Assembly (NCBI GenBank): GCA_964435595.1 | Contig: CAYSZV010000004.1 | Coordinates: 30,219 to 94,218 of the forward strand | DNA length: 64,000 nucleotides | Direction of reading: 5' to 3' | Origin: Izemoplasma sp964435595 | GTDB lineage: Bacteria; Bacillota_I; Bacilli_A; Izemoplasmatales; Izemoplasmataceae | The notes under the pieces: model-generated | Told to the model about the DNA's origin: nothing | Database searches by the model: none | Seen by the model: the letters and a program-made list of their open reading frames with translations, nothing else | Part shown: piece by piece, positions 43,194 to 52,298 of the stretch | Numbering within the stretch: position 1 is the first letter of the stretch | Layout of the letters: every line of letters starts with the position of its first letter | Made by a program: the position numbers and the translations under genes

Positions 43194-44225
43194 TCACTCC
43201 TTTATCCCAAATTTGAATATGATTGTTTCATTGTATTCTTCATTTTTGCGTAAGATGCTATCGTGTAATCCTTCGACATTGATTCCATTTGGCTCATACT
43301 GCATTTCAAAACAGATTCCCATATGTCTTACGTGTTCTTTATCAAATAATAGTTTCTTTTCATTGATGTGATTATGTGTATAGCATACAACACATGGATA
43401 ACTAGTATAGACTTCAAGTGTTCTTCCTGACACATCATCAATCAGTTCTACTTGCTTGATATCCAATCCCACTTGATCTAACAACAATGGATTATCAATA
43501 CCTTTTTCATTTAAGTCATAGATTCCTTCAAAGAAATTATCTTTGACTTGTTTCATCTCTGTGAAATCCAAATGTGTTCCTCTTGCATCATAGATTCCTT
43601 GGGGTGAAAATTTATTATCTAGTTTCAATGCTCTGCTTGCATTCATATATAGTTTATGATCCAATATCGTTCTGTCTAAGTTTCCTGATAAATTAAAATA
43701 CGCATGGTTTGTGATGTTTACCAATGTATCTTTATCAGTAGTCACATGATACTTCATTTCTACTGTTGAATCATATATTTTATACGTCACAGTATAGTCT
43801 TGATTTCCTGGGAATGTACGTTCTTTTTTATGTGTCGTAAAGATGACTTCAGTATACTCTTTTGTTTCATTTACTTCATAGTCGAAACAAGTAAAACTCA
43901 ATGTATCTCCACCACTATGAAGGCATTCTGTCTCTAAATGGTTTTGATCTAATTTATATGTTTCTCCATTTAATTTGAACTCAGCATTGCTGATTCTCCC
44001 TGCAAAAGGTGCAACTGTTGCATTAAAGAAATTACTATCTTCAATATATGACGTTGGTTCATTATAAGCAATTACAACTGATTCTTTTACTCCTTCTTTA
44101 TTTGGAGTGTTAATATTCAAAATTGCAGCCCCATAATCCATTAAAGTCACATCAATATTTTTTAAGACAATATCGATAAACGTTATTTCTTGATTTCCAA
44201 TTTGATATTTATTTACTGAGTACAT
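43194..44225 (-). CDS. galM: Aldose 1-epimerase (galactose mutarotase)
   Basis: A 343-residue GalM, which interconverts beta- and alpha-galactose so that galactokinase can act. Motifs are VTNITNHAYFNLSG (catalytic histidine in NHAYFN), FAGRISNAEFKLNG (NRI-like segment) and the late acidic GICFEMQYEPNGIN with the catalytic glutamate. It overlaps galT by 17 bp. Length is standard. Confidence 0.93.
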   Translation of the reverse strand: MYSVNKYQIGNQEITFIDIVLKNIDVTLMDYGAAILNINTPNKEGVKESVVIAYNEPTSYIEDSNFFNATVAPFAGRISNAEFKLNGETYKLDQNHLETECLHSGGDTLSFTCFDYEVNETKEYTEVIFTTHKKERTFPGNQDYTVTYKIYDSTVEMKYHVTTDKDTLVNITNHAYFNLSGNLDRTILDHKLYMNASRALKLDNKFSPQGIYDARGTHLDFTEMKQVKDNFFEGIYDLNEKGIDNPLLLDQVGLDIKQVELIDDVSGRTLEVYTSYPCVVCYTHNHINEKKLLFDKEHVRHMGICFEMQYEPNGINVEGLHDSILRKNEEYNETIIFKFGIKE

Positions 44226-45690
44226 CTATAAATCCCTCCGTAAATTTCTTAAAGGCATCTTGTCCTGCATCATCTTGTTTGAATACTCCTGCATCTTCAA
44301 TCACTTTCATAAAGATATCAGCAACTTGATTTTGCATAAATGCATGAACATCTGTTCCTTTATATTTTTGCTTCAGTTCGGCTAGCCAGTTTTTATGAAC
44401 ATGTAGTTCTTCTGGTAACTCTGTATTATTGATCAAACAATCTTCAATAATTGGAAGTTCTTGTTCTAGTCTTGCTGGTAACACAGCAAGACCCATAACT
44501 TCAATCAAGCCAATGTTTTCTTTTTTTATGTTATGACGTTCTGGATGTGGGTGAAAGATTCCTAGAGGGAATTCTTCACTTGTTAGGTTGTTACGCAATG
44601 TCATATCCAATTCATACGCTCCATCTTTTTTACGTGCAATTGGAGTAATCGCATTATGTGGTGCATCTGTATGTGCATAGATTCCTACAGAATGATCTGA
44701 ATAATCTCTCCAATATTGATACAGCTTAATCGCCATTTGTTCTACTTTATCACGTTTATCTGAACGTAACCTTAAAACGCTCAGTGGCCAATACACTCTC
44801 TCAATTTCAACATCATCAACAAGATAAGAATCTAACACCTTCGCATCTTCCATTGCAAAATGATAATTTCCACCTTGATAGTGTTCATGGGATAAAATAC
44901 TTCCTCCCACAATTGGAAGTCCTGCATTGCTTCCTAAGAAGTAATGTGGAAATAAATCAACAAAATCAAATAATCTTTTGAATGTTTTTTCAGATACATT
45001 CATCGGGATATGTTCACTCATTAATACAATACAGTGCTCATTGTAATAAACATATGGACTGTATTGTAAATAGAACTCTTCATTGTTTAACTCAATTGGA
45101 ATAATACGATGAGACGATCTACCCGGTCTCCCCGAAAATCCGACATGTTCTTTACAAAGTAAACATTTTGGATAATTTGTTGAAGTCGTTTTACCAGAAG
45201 CAATAATATCTCTCGGGTCTTTTTCAGGCTTAGATAAATTAATCGTCATATCTAAGACACCATATGGAGTTTCGCTTTTCCATTTGATGTTTTTATTTGT
45301 TCTTGATGTTTTGATATAGTTAGAATGCTTTGAAAAATTGTAATAAAACTGTGTTGCATATTCCGGACCATTCAAATGATATGTTTCGTTAAATTCTTGA
45401 TATATTTCCCCAGGTCTTGGGATAATGCAATCCATAATTTTTGCTTCAAATAAATCTCTATTTAAGACTGTATCGACTTCAATTAAGCCGTGTTCAACAG
45501 CATAATCTAACATTGGACTTAAGATGCTTGAAGGTTCATCAACAAAATCAAAGTCAAACTCTTCATCATTGAAATCACTTAGTTCAAATAAATCAAGCAA
45601 CTTATTGATCGCATATTCATAATCATATGGATTTAAAATTCCAGTATCCAATCCATAATAAATCAATTCCTTAATACTTGTGTTTATCAT
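44209..45690 (-). CDS. galT: UDP-glucose:hexose-1-phosphate uridylyltransferase, class II
   Basis: A 493-residue GalT of the long Bacillota type (distinct from the 350-residue enterobacterial enzyme). It exchanges UMP between UDP-glucose and galactose-1-phosphate. LLCKEHVGFSGRPGRSSHRI and GGSILSHEHYQGGNYHFAM (with the catalytic HxH-type histidines) are typical, as is the N-terminal ELIYYGLDTGI. It overlaps galE by 20 bp and galM by 17 bp, within a run of overlapping Leloir genes. Confidence 0.95.
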   Translation of the reverse strand: MINTSIKELIYYGLDTGILNPYDYEYAINKLLDLFELSDFNDEEFDFDFVDEPSSILSPMLDYAVEHGLIEVDTVLNRDLFEAKIMDCIIPRPGEIYQEFNETYHLNGPEYATQFYYNFSKHSNYIKTSRTNKNIKWKSETPYGVLDMTINLSKPEKDPRDIIASGKTTSTNYPKCLLCKEHVGFSGRPGRSSHRIIPIELNNEEFYLQYSPYVYYNEHCIVLMSEHIPMNVSEKTFKRLFDFVDLFPHYFLGSNAGLPIVGGSILSHEHYQGGNYHFAMEDAKVLDSYLVDDVEIERVYWPLSVLRLRSDKRDKVEQMAIKLYQYWRDYSDHSVGIYAHTDAPHNAITPIARKKDGAYELDMTLRNNLTSEEFPLGIFHPHPERHNIKKENIGLIEVMGLAVLPARLEQELPIIEDCLINNTELPEELHVHKNWLAELKQKYKGTDVHAFMQNQVADIFMKVIEDAGVFKQDDAGQDAFKKFTEGFIDVLSK

Positions 45691-46675
45691 TGTTGAATCC
45701 CTCCTTGAAGTTCAAATGAAAGGTCCAAGCAGATGCGATGATATCTTGTACATCTGTATAATTTCTTTCCCATCCTAATACAGTAATTGCTTTATCGCTT
45801 GAAGCGATTAAACGAGCTGGATCACCTGCTCTGCGTTCAGCTAGTTTAGCTGGTATTTTGTGTCCAGTTACTGTTCTTGCTGCTTCTATCATTTCTAAGA
45901 CACTATAGCCTTGTCCACTTCCTAAATTGAAGGTATTCGATTCATTTCCTTTGTCTAAATATTCTAAGGCTTTGATATGTGCCGAAATCAAATCTTCAAT
46001 ATGAATATAATCTCTAATACATGTTCCATCAGGTGTATCGTAATCAGTTCCAAAGATAGAAATGAATTCTCTTTTCCCAAGTGGCACTTGTAAAATCAAC
46101 GGAATCAAATGGGTTTCAGGGTTATGACTTTCACCAATTTCGCCACTATGATGTGCCCCTGCAACATTGAAATAACGTAAGGCAACATATTTTGTATCAT
46201 TGGCAATATCAGACCATTTCATCATTTTTTCCATCGCTAATTTTGTTTCACCATAGGCATTAGATGGCGTCTCTAACACTTCTTCAGTGATTGGCATGAC
46301 ATCTTGTGCACCATATACTGCGGCGGTAGAACTAAATACAATCTTATTGACATTGGCTTCTGCCATCGCATCGAGTAACACCTTTGTTCCATATACATTG
46401 TTGTCATAATACTTCAATGGATTTTCCATTGATTCACCAACAAGACTAAATGCTGCAAAGTGAATTACTGCATCGATATTATTATTGATTAGAATCGACA
46501 TCACCTTATCAAATTTTCTAATATCTGCATTATAGAATTTCGCTCTTTCATCAATTGCTTGAAGATATCCTGTAGATAAATTATCTATGATTGTAACTGT
46601 ATGTCCTTGATCTAACAATTCTCTTACACAATGACTACCAATGTAGCCTGCTCCACCTGTTACTAATACATTCAT
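45671..46675 (-). CDS. galE: UDP-glucose 4-epimerase
   Basis: A 334-residue short-chain dehydrogenase/reductase. NVLVTGGAGYIGSHCVREL is the NAD-binding GxxGxxG motif, and the catalytic YGETK (YxxxK) is in NAYGETKLAMEKMMKW. It recycles UDP-galactose to UDP-glucose in the Leloir pathway. The ATG overlaps the TGA stop of galK (ATGA), indicating translational coupling. Length is standard. Confidence 0.97.
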   Translation of the reverse strand: MNVLVTGGAGYIGSHCVRELLDQGHTVTIIDNLSTGYLQAIDERAKFYNADIRKFDKVMSILINNNIDAVIHFAAFSLVGESMENPLKYYDNNVYGTKVLLDAMAEANVNKIVFSSTAAVYGAQDVMPITEEVLETPSNAYGETKLAMEKMMKWSDIANDTKYVALRYFNVAGAHHSGEIGESHNPETHLIPLILQVPLGKREFISIFGTDYDTPDGTCIRDYIHIEDLISAHIKALEYLDKGNESNTFNLGSGQGYSVLEMIEAARTVTGHKIPAKLAERRAGDPARLIASSDKAITVLGWERNYTDVQDIIASAWTFHLNFKEGFNNDKHKY

Positions 46676-47850
46676 TGTTTTTTCACCTCAATTTTACTTG
46701 TTCCATTGCTTGTTTTTACTGGATAGAAATCTGCATTATATCCAACGATTCTTCGATATGTTTCTTGAACAATACGAACAATATCATCCACTTTTTCAGT
46801 TGGTACCAGTGCGATTGCACACCCACCGAATCCAGCTCCAGTCATCCTTGCTCCAATCGCTCCATTGTCTATGAATGAATCAACCAAGACATTGAGTTCA
46901 TGACACGATATTTCAAATAGGTCTCGGCAAGAATCATGTGACTGTGTCATTAATTCTCCAAAACGCAGAATATCTCCCTTTTGAAGATTCGTTACTGCAC
47001 TTTCTACTCTATTGTTTTCATATACTGCGTGTTCTACTCGATTTGAGATGATCGGATCTGTAAGATATTGTCTCACAGATTCAAACTCGTTCGGAGTAAG
47101 ATCACACAGTTCTTTGATTTTAACACCATTATTTTGTAGTGTTTCCAATCCTTGATCACACTGGCTTCTTCTTTCGTTATAGGCCGACTCTGTCAGTGAT
47201 CGTCTTTTATTTGTATTGGCGATTAGTAATGTGTAATCCCCTAATTCCAAGGGTACGATTTTATAATCTAATGTGTTTGTATTCAGATGAATTGCGCTGT
47301 TTTCTTTTCCCATTCCAACTGCAAATTGATCCATAATACCACAATTTACACCTACAAAATTATTTTCTACTTTTTGTGCCATCTGTACGATTTTTACCAT
47401 CTCTTCATTTAGGTTCAATTGGTCATTTATAATTTCACCAATCAACACTTCTAATGATGCACTTGAAGAAAGCCCTGCACCATTTGGAAGCGTTCCATAA
47501 ATGAGGATATTATATCCATGTTCAAATGTAACACCCTTATCTTGAAAGAACTTAAACATCCCTTTACAATAGTTGGTCCAATTGTCTTCTTTCTTATAGA
47601 CAATTCCTTGTAAACTAGTTGTAATCACTCCTCTTTCCTTGAAGTTCTCACTTAAGAAATGCAGTTCTTTGTCTTCTCGCTTTGTAACAAATCCATATGT
47701 TCCAAGATTGATTGCAGCAGGGAATACACTCCCTCCTAAATAATCAATATGTTCTCCAATTAAATTTACTCTACCTGGGCTAAAGTACACATCTGGTGTT
47801 CCCTTTAGGAATCCTTGATTTTTTTCAATAATTTCATGTAAAGTCATCAT
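46672..47850 (-). CDS. galK: Galactokinase
   Basis: A 392-residue GHMP kinase that phosphorylates alpha-galactose at C1. The galactokinase signature is FSPGRVNLIGEHIDYLGG, the ATP-binding motif is LPNGAGLSSSASLEV, and GARMTGAGFGGCAIALV is motif 3. It ends with TGA, evidence for the standard genetic code. It lies 1 bp after galR and starts the enzyme part of the operon. Confidence 0.97.
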   Translation of the reverse strand: MMTLHEIIEKNQGFLKGTPDVYFSPGRVNLIGEHIDYLGGSVFPAAINLGTYGFVTKREDKELHFLSENFKERGVITTSLQGIVYKKEDNWTNYCKGMFKFFQDKGVTFEHGYNILIYGTLPNGAGLSSSASLEVLIGEIINDQLNLNEEMVKIVQMAQKVENNFVGVNCGIMDQFAVGMGKENSAIHLNTNTLDYKIVPLELGDYTLLIANTNKRRSLTESAYNERRSQCDQGLETLQNNGVKIKELCDLTPNEFESVRQYLTDPIISNRVEHAVYENNRVESAVTNLQKGDILRFGELMTQSHDSCRDLFEISCHELNVLVDSFIDNGAIGARMTGAGFGGCAIALVPTEKVDDIVRIVQETYRRIVGYNADFYPVKTSNGTSKIEVKKQ

Positions 47851-47851
47851 A

Positions 47852-48853
47852 TTACTCCTTTAAACTTTTTCTATGTTTTATAAATGTAGGGATTACCTTT
47901 CGAATTGGTACATCTCTACCTTCTAATTGTTCTAATAAACTTACCAATGCTTGTTCACCCATAAATTCAGTATAAACATGAACACTAGATAAAGGCGGAT
48001 AAGTATATTCACTAGTTGGTGAATCATTGAATCCAATCAACCCAATATCTTCTGGGATTTTATAGCCAGCTTCATGAATCGCTCTCAATGCTCCAAGACA
48101 TATGGAGTCATTCCCGCAAAAATATACCTCAGCGATGTTTCCTTCTTGAATGGTTTGTTTCATTAAATAATATCCTGATTCACTTGTAAACGCTCCAACA
48201 TGAATATGTTCCTTATGTAACATATTTAACTCACTTAAATATTGGTTAAAGACAATTCCTCTACGTTCACCAAGCACTACATTTTCAGATACAAGTTCTT
48301 CTCCACCTAGATAACCGATTGTTTGATATCCCTTTTCAATCAGTGTATCTAAAACAGAATGAACTGCCCCAGTAAAATCCAATACAATACTATCATATTT
48401 GGTCACATCAGGAGAGAAATCAACAAACACTAAATTTTTACTAGAATCTTCAAATAACTTTACTTGCTCATCTGAAAACTTACCAATTGCGATAATTCCA
48501 ACCACTCCATCAAATTGACCTTTAGAAAATCCTTCAGGACTGTTATAAATGACTTTTGTTTTCACATTAGACTTAAGACTAATGTTTTCAATCCCTTTTC
48601 TGATTTGCATATAGTATGGATCAATCACTTCTTGGAAGGAATCATACCAGAGAACTAAGGCTATATTCAGTTCTTGAGAAGCCTTTAGTCGCACTCTATT
48701 TCTTGGCGTTTTATACTGCAACTTTCTAGCTGTATTCAGTATTTTTTCCCTGATATCGGCCCCAACTGAAAGGGTTGGGTCATTGTTCAATACTCGTGAG
48801 ACTGTTGTAATAGATACATTTGTTTTTTCTGCGATTTGTTTCAGTGTTGCCAT
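47852..48853 (-). CDS. galR: LacI-family transcriptional regulator, probable galactose repressor
   Basis: A 333-residue regulator. The N-terminal helix-turn-helix is ATLKQIAEKTNVSITTVSRVLNNDP, followed by the hinge and a periplasmic-binding-protein-like sugar domain (YFCGNDSICLGALRAIHEAG and IGLIGFNDSPTSEYTYPPLS). As the first gene of the gal operon it probably represses its own transcript and is released by galactose or a derivative. The 39-bp palindrome at 48872-48910, covering the promoter, is the obvious candidate operator. A role as the general CcpA is less likely given the location. Confidence 0.9.
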   Translation of the reverse strand: MATLKQIAEKTNVSITTVSRVLNNDPTLSVGADIREKILNTARKLQYKTPRNRVRLKASQELNIALVLWYDSFQEVIDPYYMQIRKGIENISLKSNVKTKVIYNSPEGFSKGQFDGVVGIIAIGKFSDEQVKLFEDSSKNLVFVDFSPDVTKYDSIVLDFTGAVHSVLDTLIEKGYQTIGYLGGEELVSENVVLGERRGIVFNQYLSELNMLHKEHIHVGAFTSESGYYLMKQTIQEGNIAEVYFCGNDSICLGALRAIHEAGYKIPEDIGLIGFNDSPTSEYTYPPLSSVHVYTEFMGEQALVSLLEQLEGRDVPIRKVIPTFIKHRKSLKE

Positions 48854-48871
48854 CGAATCACCTCATAATAA

Positions 48872-48910
48872 AAATCTCTAGTAAAATTATACCATAATTT
48901 TACTAGAGAT
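48872..48910 (-). promoter_or_regulatory. 39-bp perfect palindrome over the galR promoter (operator and/or terminator)
   Basis: Two 18-bp arms (48872-48889 and 48893-48910) are exact inverted copies around ACC. On the minus strand the centre reads TGG-TATAAT, an extended -10 promoter. The hairpin is followed by TTTTTATT on the minus strand, so it can also terminate the exonuclease transcript that ends at 48919. Half-sites contain TAGTAAA/TTTACTA. Confidence 0.8.
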
Positions 48911-48918
48911 TAAAGTTT

Positions 48919-49803
48919 TTATTTGTATTCTGACAAATCTACAGACAGTTTTCCATTGACTACTTTTTTGAATCCTTTGAAGATCATATAGGTTACATAT
49001 GCATCTTCATATGCGTTATGTGTTTGTGGATCAGGAGCATCTTCATATAATTTTAATGCATTGAATAATCCCAAATCATTTTTTAGATTATAGAAATTTC
49101 GGTGAAGTTTTAATAGATTAATATATCTTGTCTTGTTTCGCAAACTTGGCAATTTATTAATCTTATATGCTTCTCTAAACGCTAAGAAGTCGTTTCGTCC
49201 CCATACGATAATTGCTGGATCATATTCTTCAATTAATTTCTTGAATGTTTCATAAAATTCACTGAATGGAATTCCATGATTGACATCTTCTTGCGTAATC
49301 GTTAAAAATTTAAGTGTTCTTTTTGTTAGTTTCTTATGAATTGTTGGTTGAATCACTTGATTATACTTATATACAAATTTATTGTTTTCATCAACCATAT
49401 GAATTCCCACTTGAATGATTTCTTGTTTGAAATGGGGATCTTTTTTAAATGGGTGCATACTCATTTCTAAATCTAAAAACATTTTGTATTTTAAATTATT
49501 AATCAATGATTTTGTACCTGATTGAATTTTTTTATAGTCATAAAAGACAATATTTTTACGGAAGCGAATTGCCATAATTTTCATAATGTATTCGACTGTA
49601 TACACTTTTCTTCCACGGTATTGTCTATATTCATCTTTAATATAAAATTGGATGAATCTACCCACTACTATGTATTTTCCAATTTGATTCAACATAGAAC
49701 GTTGCAAATAATAAATTTTAATTTTATTATTGTGTCTAATTGCTATGATACGGTCCTGTTCATCAAAGGAAAGGATACGTCCCGATATAAGAACTTCATT
49801 CAT
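48919..49803 (-). CDS. DEDDh-family 3'-5' exonuclease (DnaQ-like)
   Basis: A 294-residue protein. The N-terminal ~100 residues look like a small beta domain (MNEVLISGRILSFDEQDRII), possibly OB-like. The exonuclease domain starts at MFLDLEMSMH (ExoI, catalytic D and E), continues through VVWGRN-type residues in AIIVWGRNDFLAFREA (ExoII), and ends at THNAYEDAYVTYMIF (ExoIII, H-x4-D). This resembles KapD-type and polymerase III epsilon-like exonucleases; the substrate could be DNA or RNA. It lies 9 bp after uvrC in the same orientation, hinting at a repair role. Confidence 0.82.
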   Translation of the reverse strand: MNEVLISGRILSFDEQDRIIAIRHNNKIKIYYLQRSMLNQIGKYIVVGRFIQFYIKDEYRQYRGRKVYTVEYIMKIMAIRFRKNIVFYDYKKIQSGTKSLINNLKYKMFLDLEMSMHPFKKDPHFKQEIIQVGIHMVDENNKFVYKYNQVIQPTIHKKLTKRTLKFLTITQEDVNHGIPFSEFYETFKKLIEEYDPAIIVWGRNDFLAFREAYKINKLPSLRNKTRYINLLKLHRNFYNLKNDLGLFNALKLYEDAPDPQTHNAYEDAYVTYMIFKGFKKVVNGKLSVDLSEYK

Positions 49804-49812
49804 ACTATCACC

Positions 49813-51576
49813 TTAATATTCTTGTAGTTTTTCTAATAGTCTTTCTGCGACTGTTTGATTGATCCCTAATTGATTTAATTCTTCTAGAGATGCCAACTTT
49901 ATAAGTTTAACACTTTTGTATTTTTTAAGCAACTTATCTTTGGTTACCGCTCCGATTCCTTCTATCTCATCTAAAATAGAATTAAACACTCCTTTGGTGC
50001 GGACTTGTTTATGATAGGTTACCGCGAAACGATGTGCTTCATCTTGAATTCTTTGAATCAAATGAAACACATTTGATGTTTTATCAATTTCAATCTTTTC
50101 CAAGGCTTGATTCATAAGCAAATTGGTATTGTGCTTATCATCTTTTACAAGTCCCGCAATCGGGATTTGTAACGCAAGCGAATCCAATACTTCTTTTGCT
50201 GCATTGATTTGTTGAAGTCCACCATCGACAAGCAATAAGTTGGGTCTTCTCAAATCTTCCATTAACACCTTAAAATATCTTCGATATAAGACTTCTTTCA
50301 TTGTATGGTAATCTGATGCTTTTCCATCCATCGTTTTAACTTTGTATTTGCGATAGTCTTTTTTTGATGGAAGTCCATTGACAAAGGTCACCATAGAACT
50401 GACTGCATCTGCTCCAAATAGATTAGAGTTATCAAATGCTTCAATCACATATGGAGCTGATATATTAAGCAAGTCCCCTAACAGCTCAACTGAATTGATT
50501 GTTCTGTCTTGTTCTCTCTTGTATATTTCAGTCTTTTGGATTAAGGCTTGTTCCGCATTGATATTTGCCAAAGATAGTAATTTCGCTTTATCTCCTTTTA
50601 AAGGCTTATAAATTTTAGTTTGAAGAAATGATTCTAATAAGTCAGAATTCAATTCTTTGTTGACGAAAATTTCTTTTGGAATTGGCTCACGTTCATAAAA
50701 TTGAGCAATGTACTTTTCAATTGTTTCAATTGGATCGTCATAATACTCAAACATTTTTTGATGTCTTGCAGTGATTTTTCCACTTCGGATAAAGAACATT
50801 TCAATACTCAGAAGATATTCNNNNNNNNNNTAGAAATATCCAATGATATCTCTATCTTTCATATCATTGAGGTTGATTTTTTGTTTGTTCGCTGTCGTTT
50901 TCACACTTTCAATTAATGTCTTGTATTCATGTGCACGTTCAAATTCTAATTTCTCACTTGCTTCCAACATATATCCTTCAAGTAGTTCAACAACTTCTTT
51001 GATATCACCACGTAAGAATCGTTTGATTTGACCTCTGATTTCATCGTAATCTTCCTTTGTAACCTCTTTGATACAAGGAGCGAGGCATTGACCTAAATGA
51101 TAGTACAAACACTCCGTCTTCGGCAATTTAATGCACTTACGCAAAGGATAAATTTTGTTTAATACATTCACAGTATCTCGTGCCGCTTTTACATTGGGAT
51201 ATGGTCCATATAACTCTCCAGATTTCTTGTTGATGTTTCTTGTAACAATCACCTTTGGATGTCTTTCGTTTGTGACTTCAATATATGGATATGTTTTATC
51301 ATCCGTCAACATGATATTATATCTTGGATTATATTTCTTGATTAAATTTAACTCTAAGAGTAATGCATCCAATTCACTATGAGTAACAATAAATTCAATT
51401 GTTTCTATATTCATTACAAGTCGTGATGTCTTTCGATCATGACTCCCAACAAAATAAGATGAAACACGTTTTTTCAGGTCTTTTGCCTTTCCAACGTATA
51501 TAACGATTCCATCTTTATTTTTAAATTGATATGATCCCGGTAAATTCGGGATATTTTGAATAAAGTCTTTTAACAT
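49813..51576 (-). CDS. uvrC: UvrABC system subunit C (excinuclease)
   Basis: A roughly 587-residue UvrC, which makes both incisions in nucleotide excision repair. The N-terminal GIY-YIG nuclease (NLPGSYQFKNKDGIVIYVGK), a cysteine-containing linker (CLYYHLGQCLAPC), the UVR domain (ERAHEYKTLIESVKTT), the RNase H-like domain (AFDNSNLFGADAVSSMV and LLLVDGGLQQINAA) and helix-hairpin-helix C terminus (EGIGAVTKDKLLKKY) are all present. A 10-N gap lies inside the gene but the frame continues across it. The ATG at 51576 has GGTGAC in front and follows the tetR stop by 1 bp. Confidence 0.97.
   Translation of the reverse strand: MLKDFIQNIPNLPGSYQFKNKDGIVIYVGKAKDLKKRVSSYFVGSHDRKTSRLVMNIETIEFIVTHSELDALLLELNLIKKYNPRYNIMLTDDKTYPYIEVTNERHPKVIVTRNINKKSGELYGPYPNVKAARDTVNVLNKIYPLRKCIKLPKTECLYYHLGQCLAPCIKEVTKEDYDEIRGQIKRFLRGDIKEVVELLEGYMLEASEKLEFERAHEYKTLIESVKTTANKQKINLNDMKDRDIIGYFXXXXEYLLSIEMFFIRSGKITARHQKMFEYYDDPIETIEKYIAQFYEREPIPKEIFVNKELNSDLLESFLQTKIYKPLKGDKAKLLSLANINAEQALIQKTEIYKREQDRTINSVELLGDLLNISAPYVIEAFDNSNLFGADAVSSMVTFVNGLPSKKDYRKYKVKTMDGKASDYHTMKEVLYRRYFKVLMEDLRRPNLLLVDGGLQQINAAKEVLDSLALQIPIAGLVKDDKHNTNLLMNQALEKIEIDKTSNVFHLIQRIQDEAHRFAVTYHKQVRTKGVFNSILDEIEGIGAVTKDKLLKKYKSVKLIKLASLEELNQLGINQTVAERLLEKLQEY
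50821..50830. other. Assembly gap (10 N) inside uvrC
   Basis: Ten unknown bases. The uvrC frame is kept on both sides (IGYF before and EYLLSIEMFF after), so the true gap length is probably close to 10 or differs by a multiple of three. Confidence 0.95.
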
Positions 51577-51577
51577 A

Positions 51578-52174
51578 TTAGTCACCAACTAAAGAACGAT
51601 CCTTAAAGATTGCAAAATACACATTTCTAAATACACTAATGTATATTTTAGATAATGAGGATGATGATTCCACTTTTCCAGTTTTATGCCAACGAGACAA
51701 CAAGGTCCATGCTGAACTAGCCACAATTTCCATTGTATATTGTTCTGCACGTTTACTTGTTAATACTCTACTATAAAATAATTCACCAAAATTCGTAATG
51801 ATTTTATAGATTCCTTCAATCATCATGTACTCTAAATTACATTTTATCACAGTATCCATTAATTTGTCTTCTTCATCCACTTTTTTGAAAAATGCCTGGA
51901 TTAAAAATTGTTCATCCTCAGGATTTTTTTTAGATATAAAGTTCATATGATCTTTGAAGAAATCTCCGAAAAATGCATCCACTTTTAATTTCACAATATC
52001 TTCTTTTGAAGAAAAATTACGATAAAACGTTGCTCTTGAAATACCAGCTTTTTCGATAATAGCTGAGATTTTAATATCACCTAAATTTTTCTCTTGAAGC
52101 AACTTATAAAGTGCTTCAAATGTCCACTCTCTTGTATACTTTACCCTCATGTCTATTTTCTCTTTTTCAAACAT
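51578..52174 (-). CDS. TetR-family transcriptional regulator
   Basis: A 198-residue repressor. The helix-turn-helix IKISAIIEKAGISRATFYRNFSSKEDIVKL (residues about 34-63) is typical of TetR; the C-terminal ligand domain is of the TetR_C_33-like type and diverse. It is divergent from the RND exporter gene with overlapping promoters in between, the standard arrangement of a local repressor. It is also 1 bp upstream of uvrC, so repair genes may share its transcript. The ATG at 52174 has AGGAGG before it. Confidence 0.88.
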   Translation of the reverse strand: MFEKEKIDMRVKYTREWTFEALYKLLQEKNLGDIKISAIIEKAGISRATFYRNFSSKEDIVKLKVDAFFGDFFKDHMNFISKKNPEDEQFLIQAFFKKVDEEDKLMDTVIKCNLEYMMIEGIYKIITNFGELFYSRVLTSKRAEQYTMEIVASSAWTLLSRWHKTGKVESSSSLSKIYISVFRNVYFAIFKDRSLVGD

Positions 52175-52208
52175 AACATACCTCCTTGTATCATAAGATT
52201 TATATGCT

Positions 52209-52256
52209 TTGAAACAATTATACTTTTAGTATAACATATAGGTAGATATGAAACAA
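52209..52256. promoter_or_regulatory. Divergent tetR/exporter promoter region with a palindrome
   Basis: Minus strand: -35 TTGTTT (52251-52256), 17 bp, -10 TATACT (52228-52233) for tetR. Plus strand: TTGAAA (52209-52214) and TATAAC (52230-52235) at 15 bp for the exporter. The inverted repeat TTATAC/GTATAA with a 5-bp centre (52218-52234) overlaps both -10 regions and is a candidate TetR operator. Confidence 0.55.
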
Positions 52257-52298
52257 ATGTTACATAATTAAATAAACGTCTAAAAAGGGGTGTTTTGT

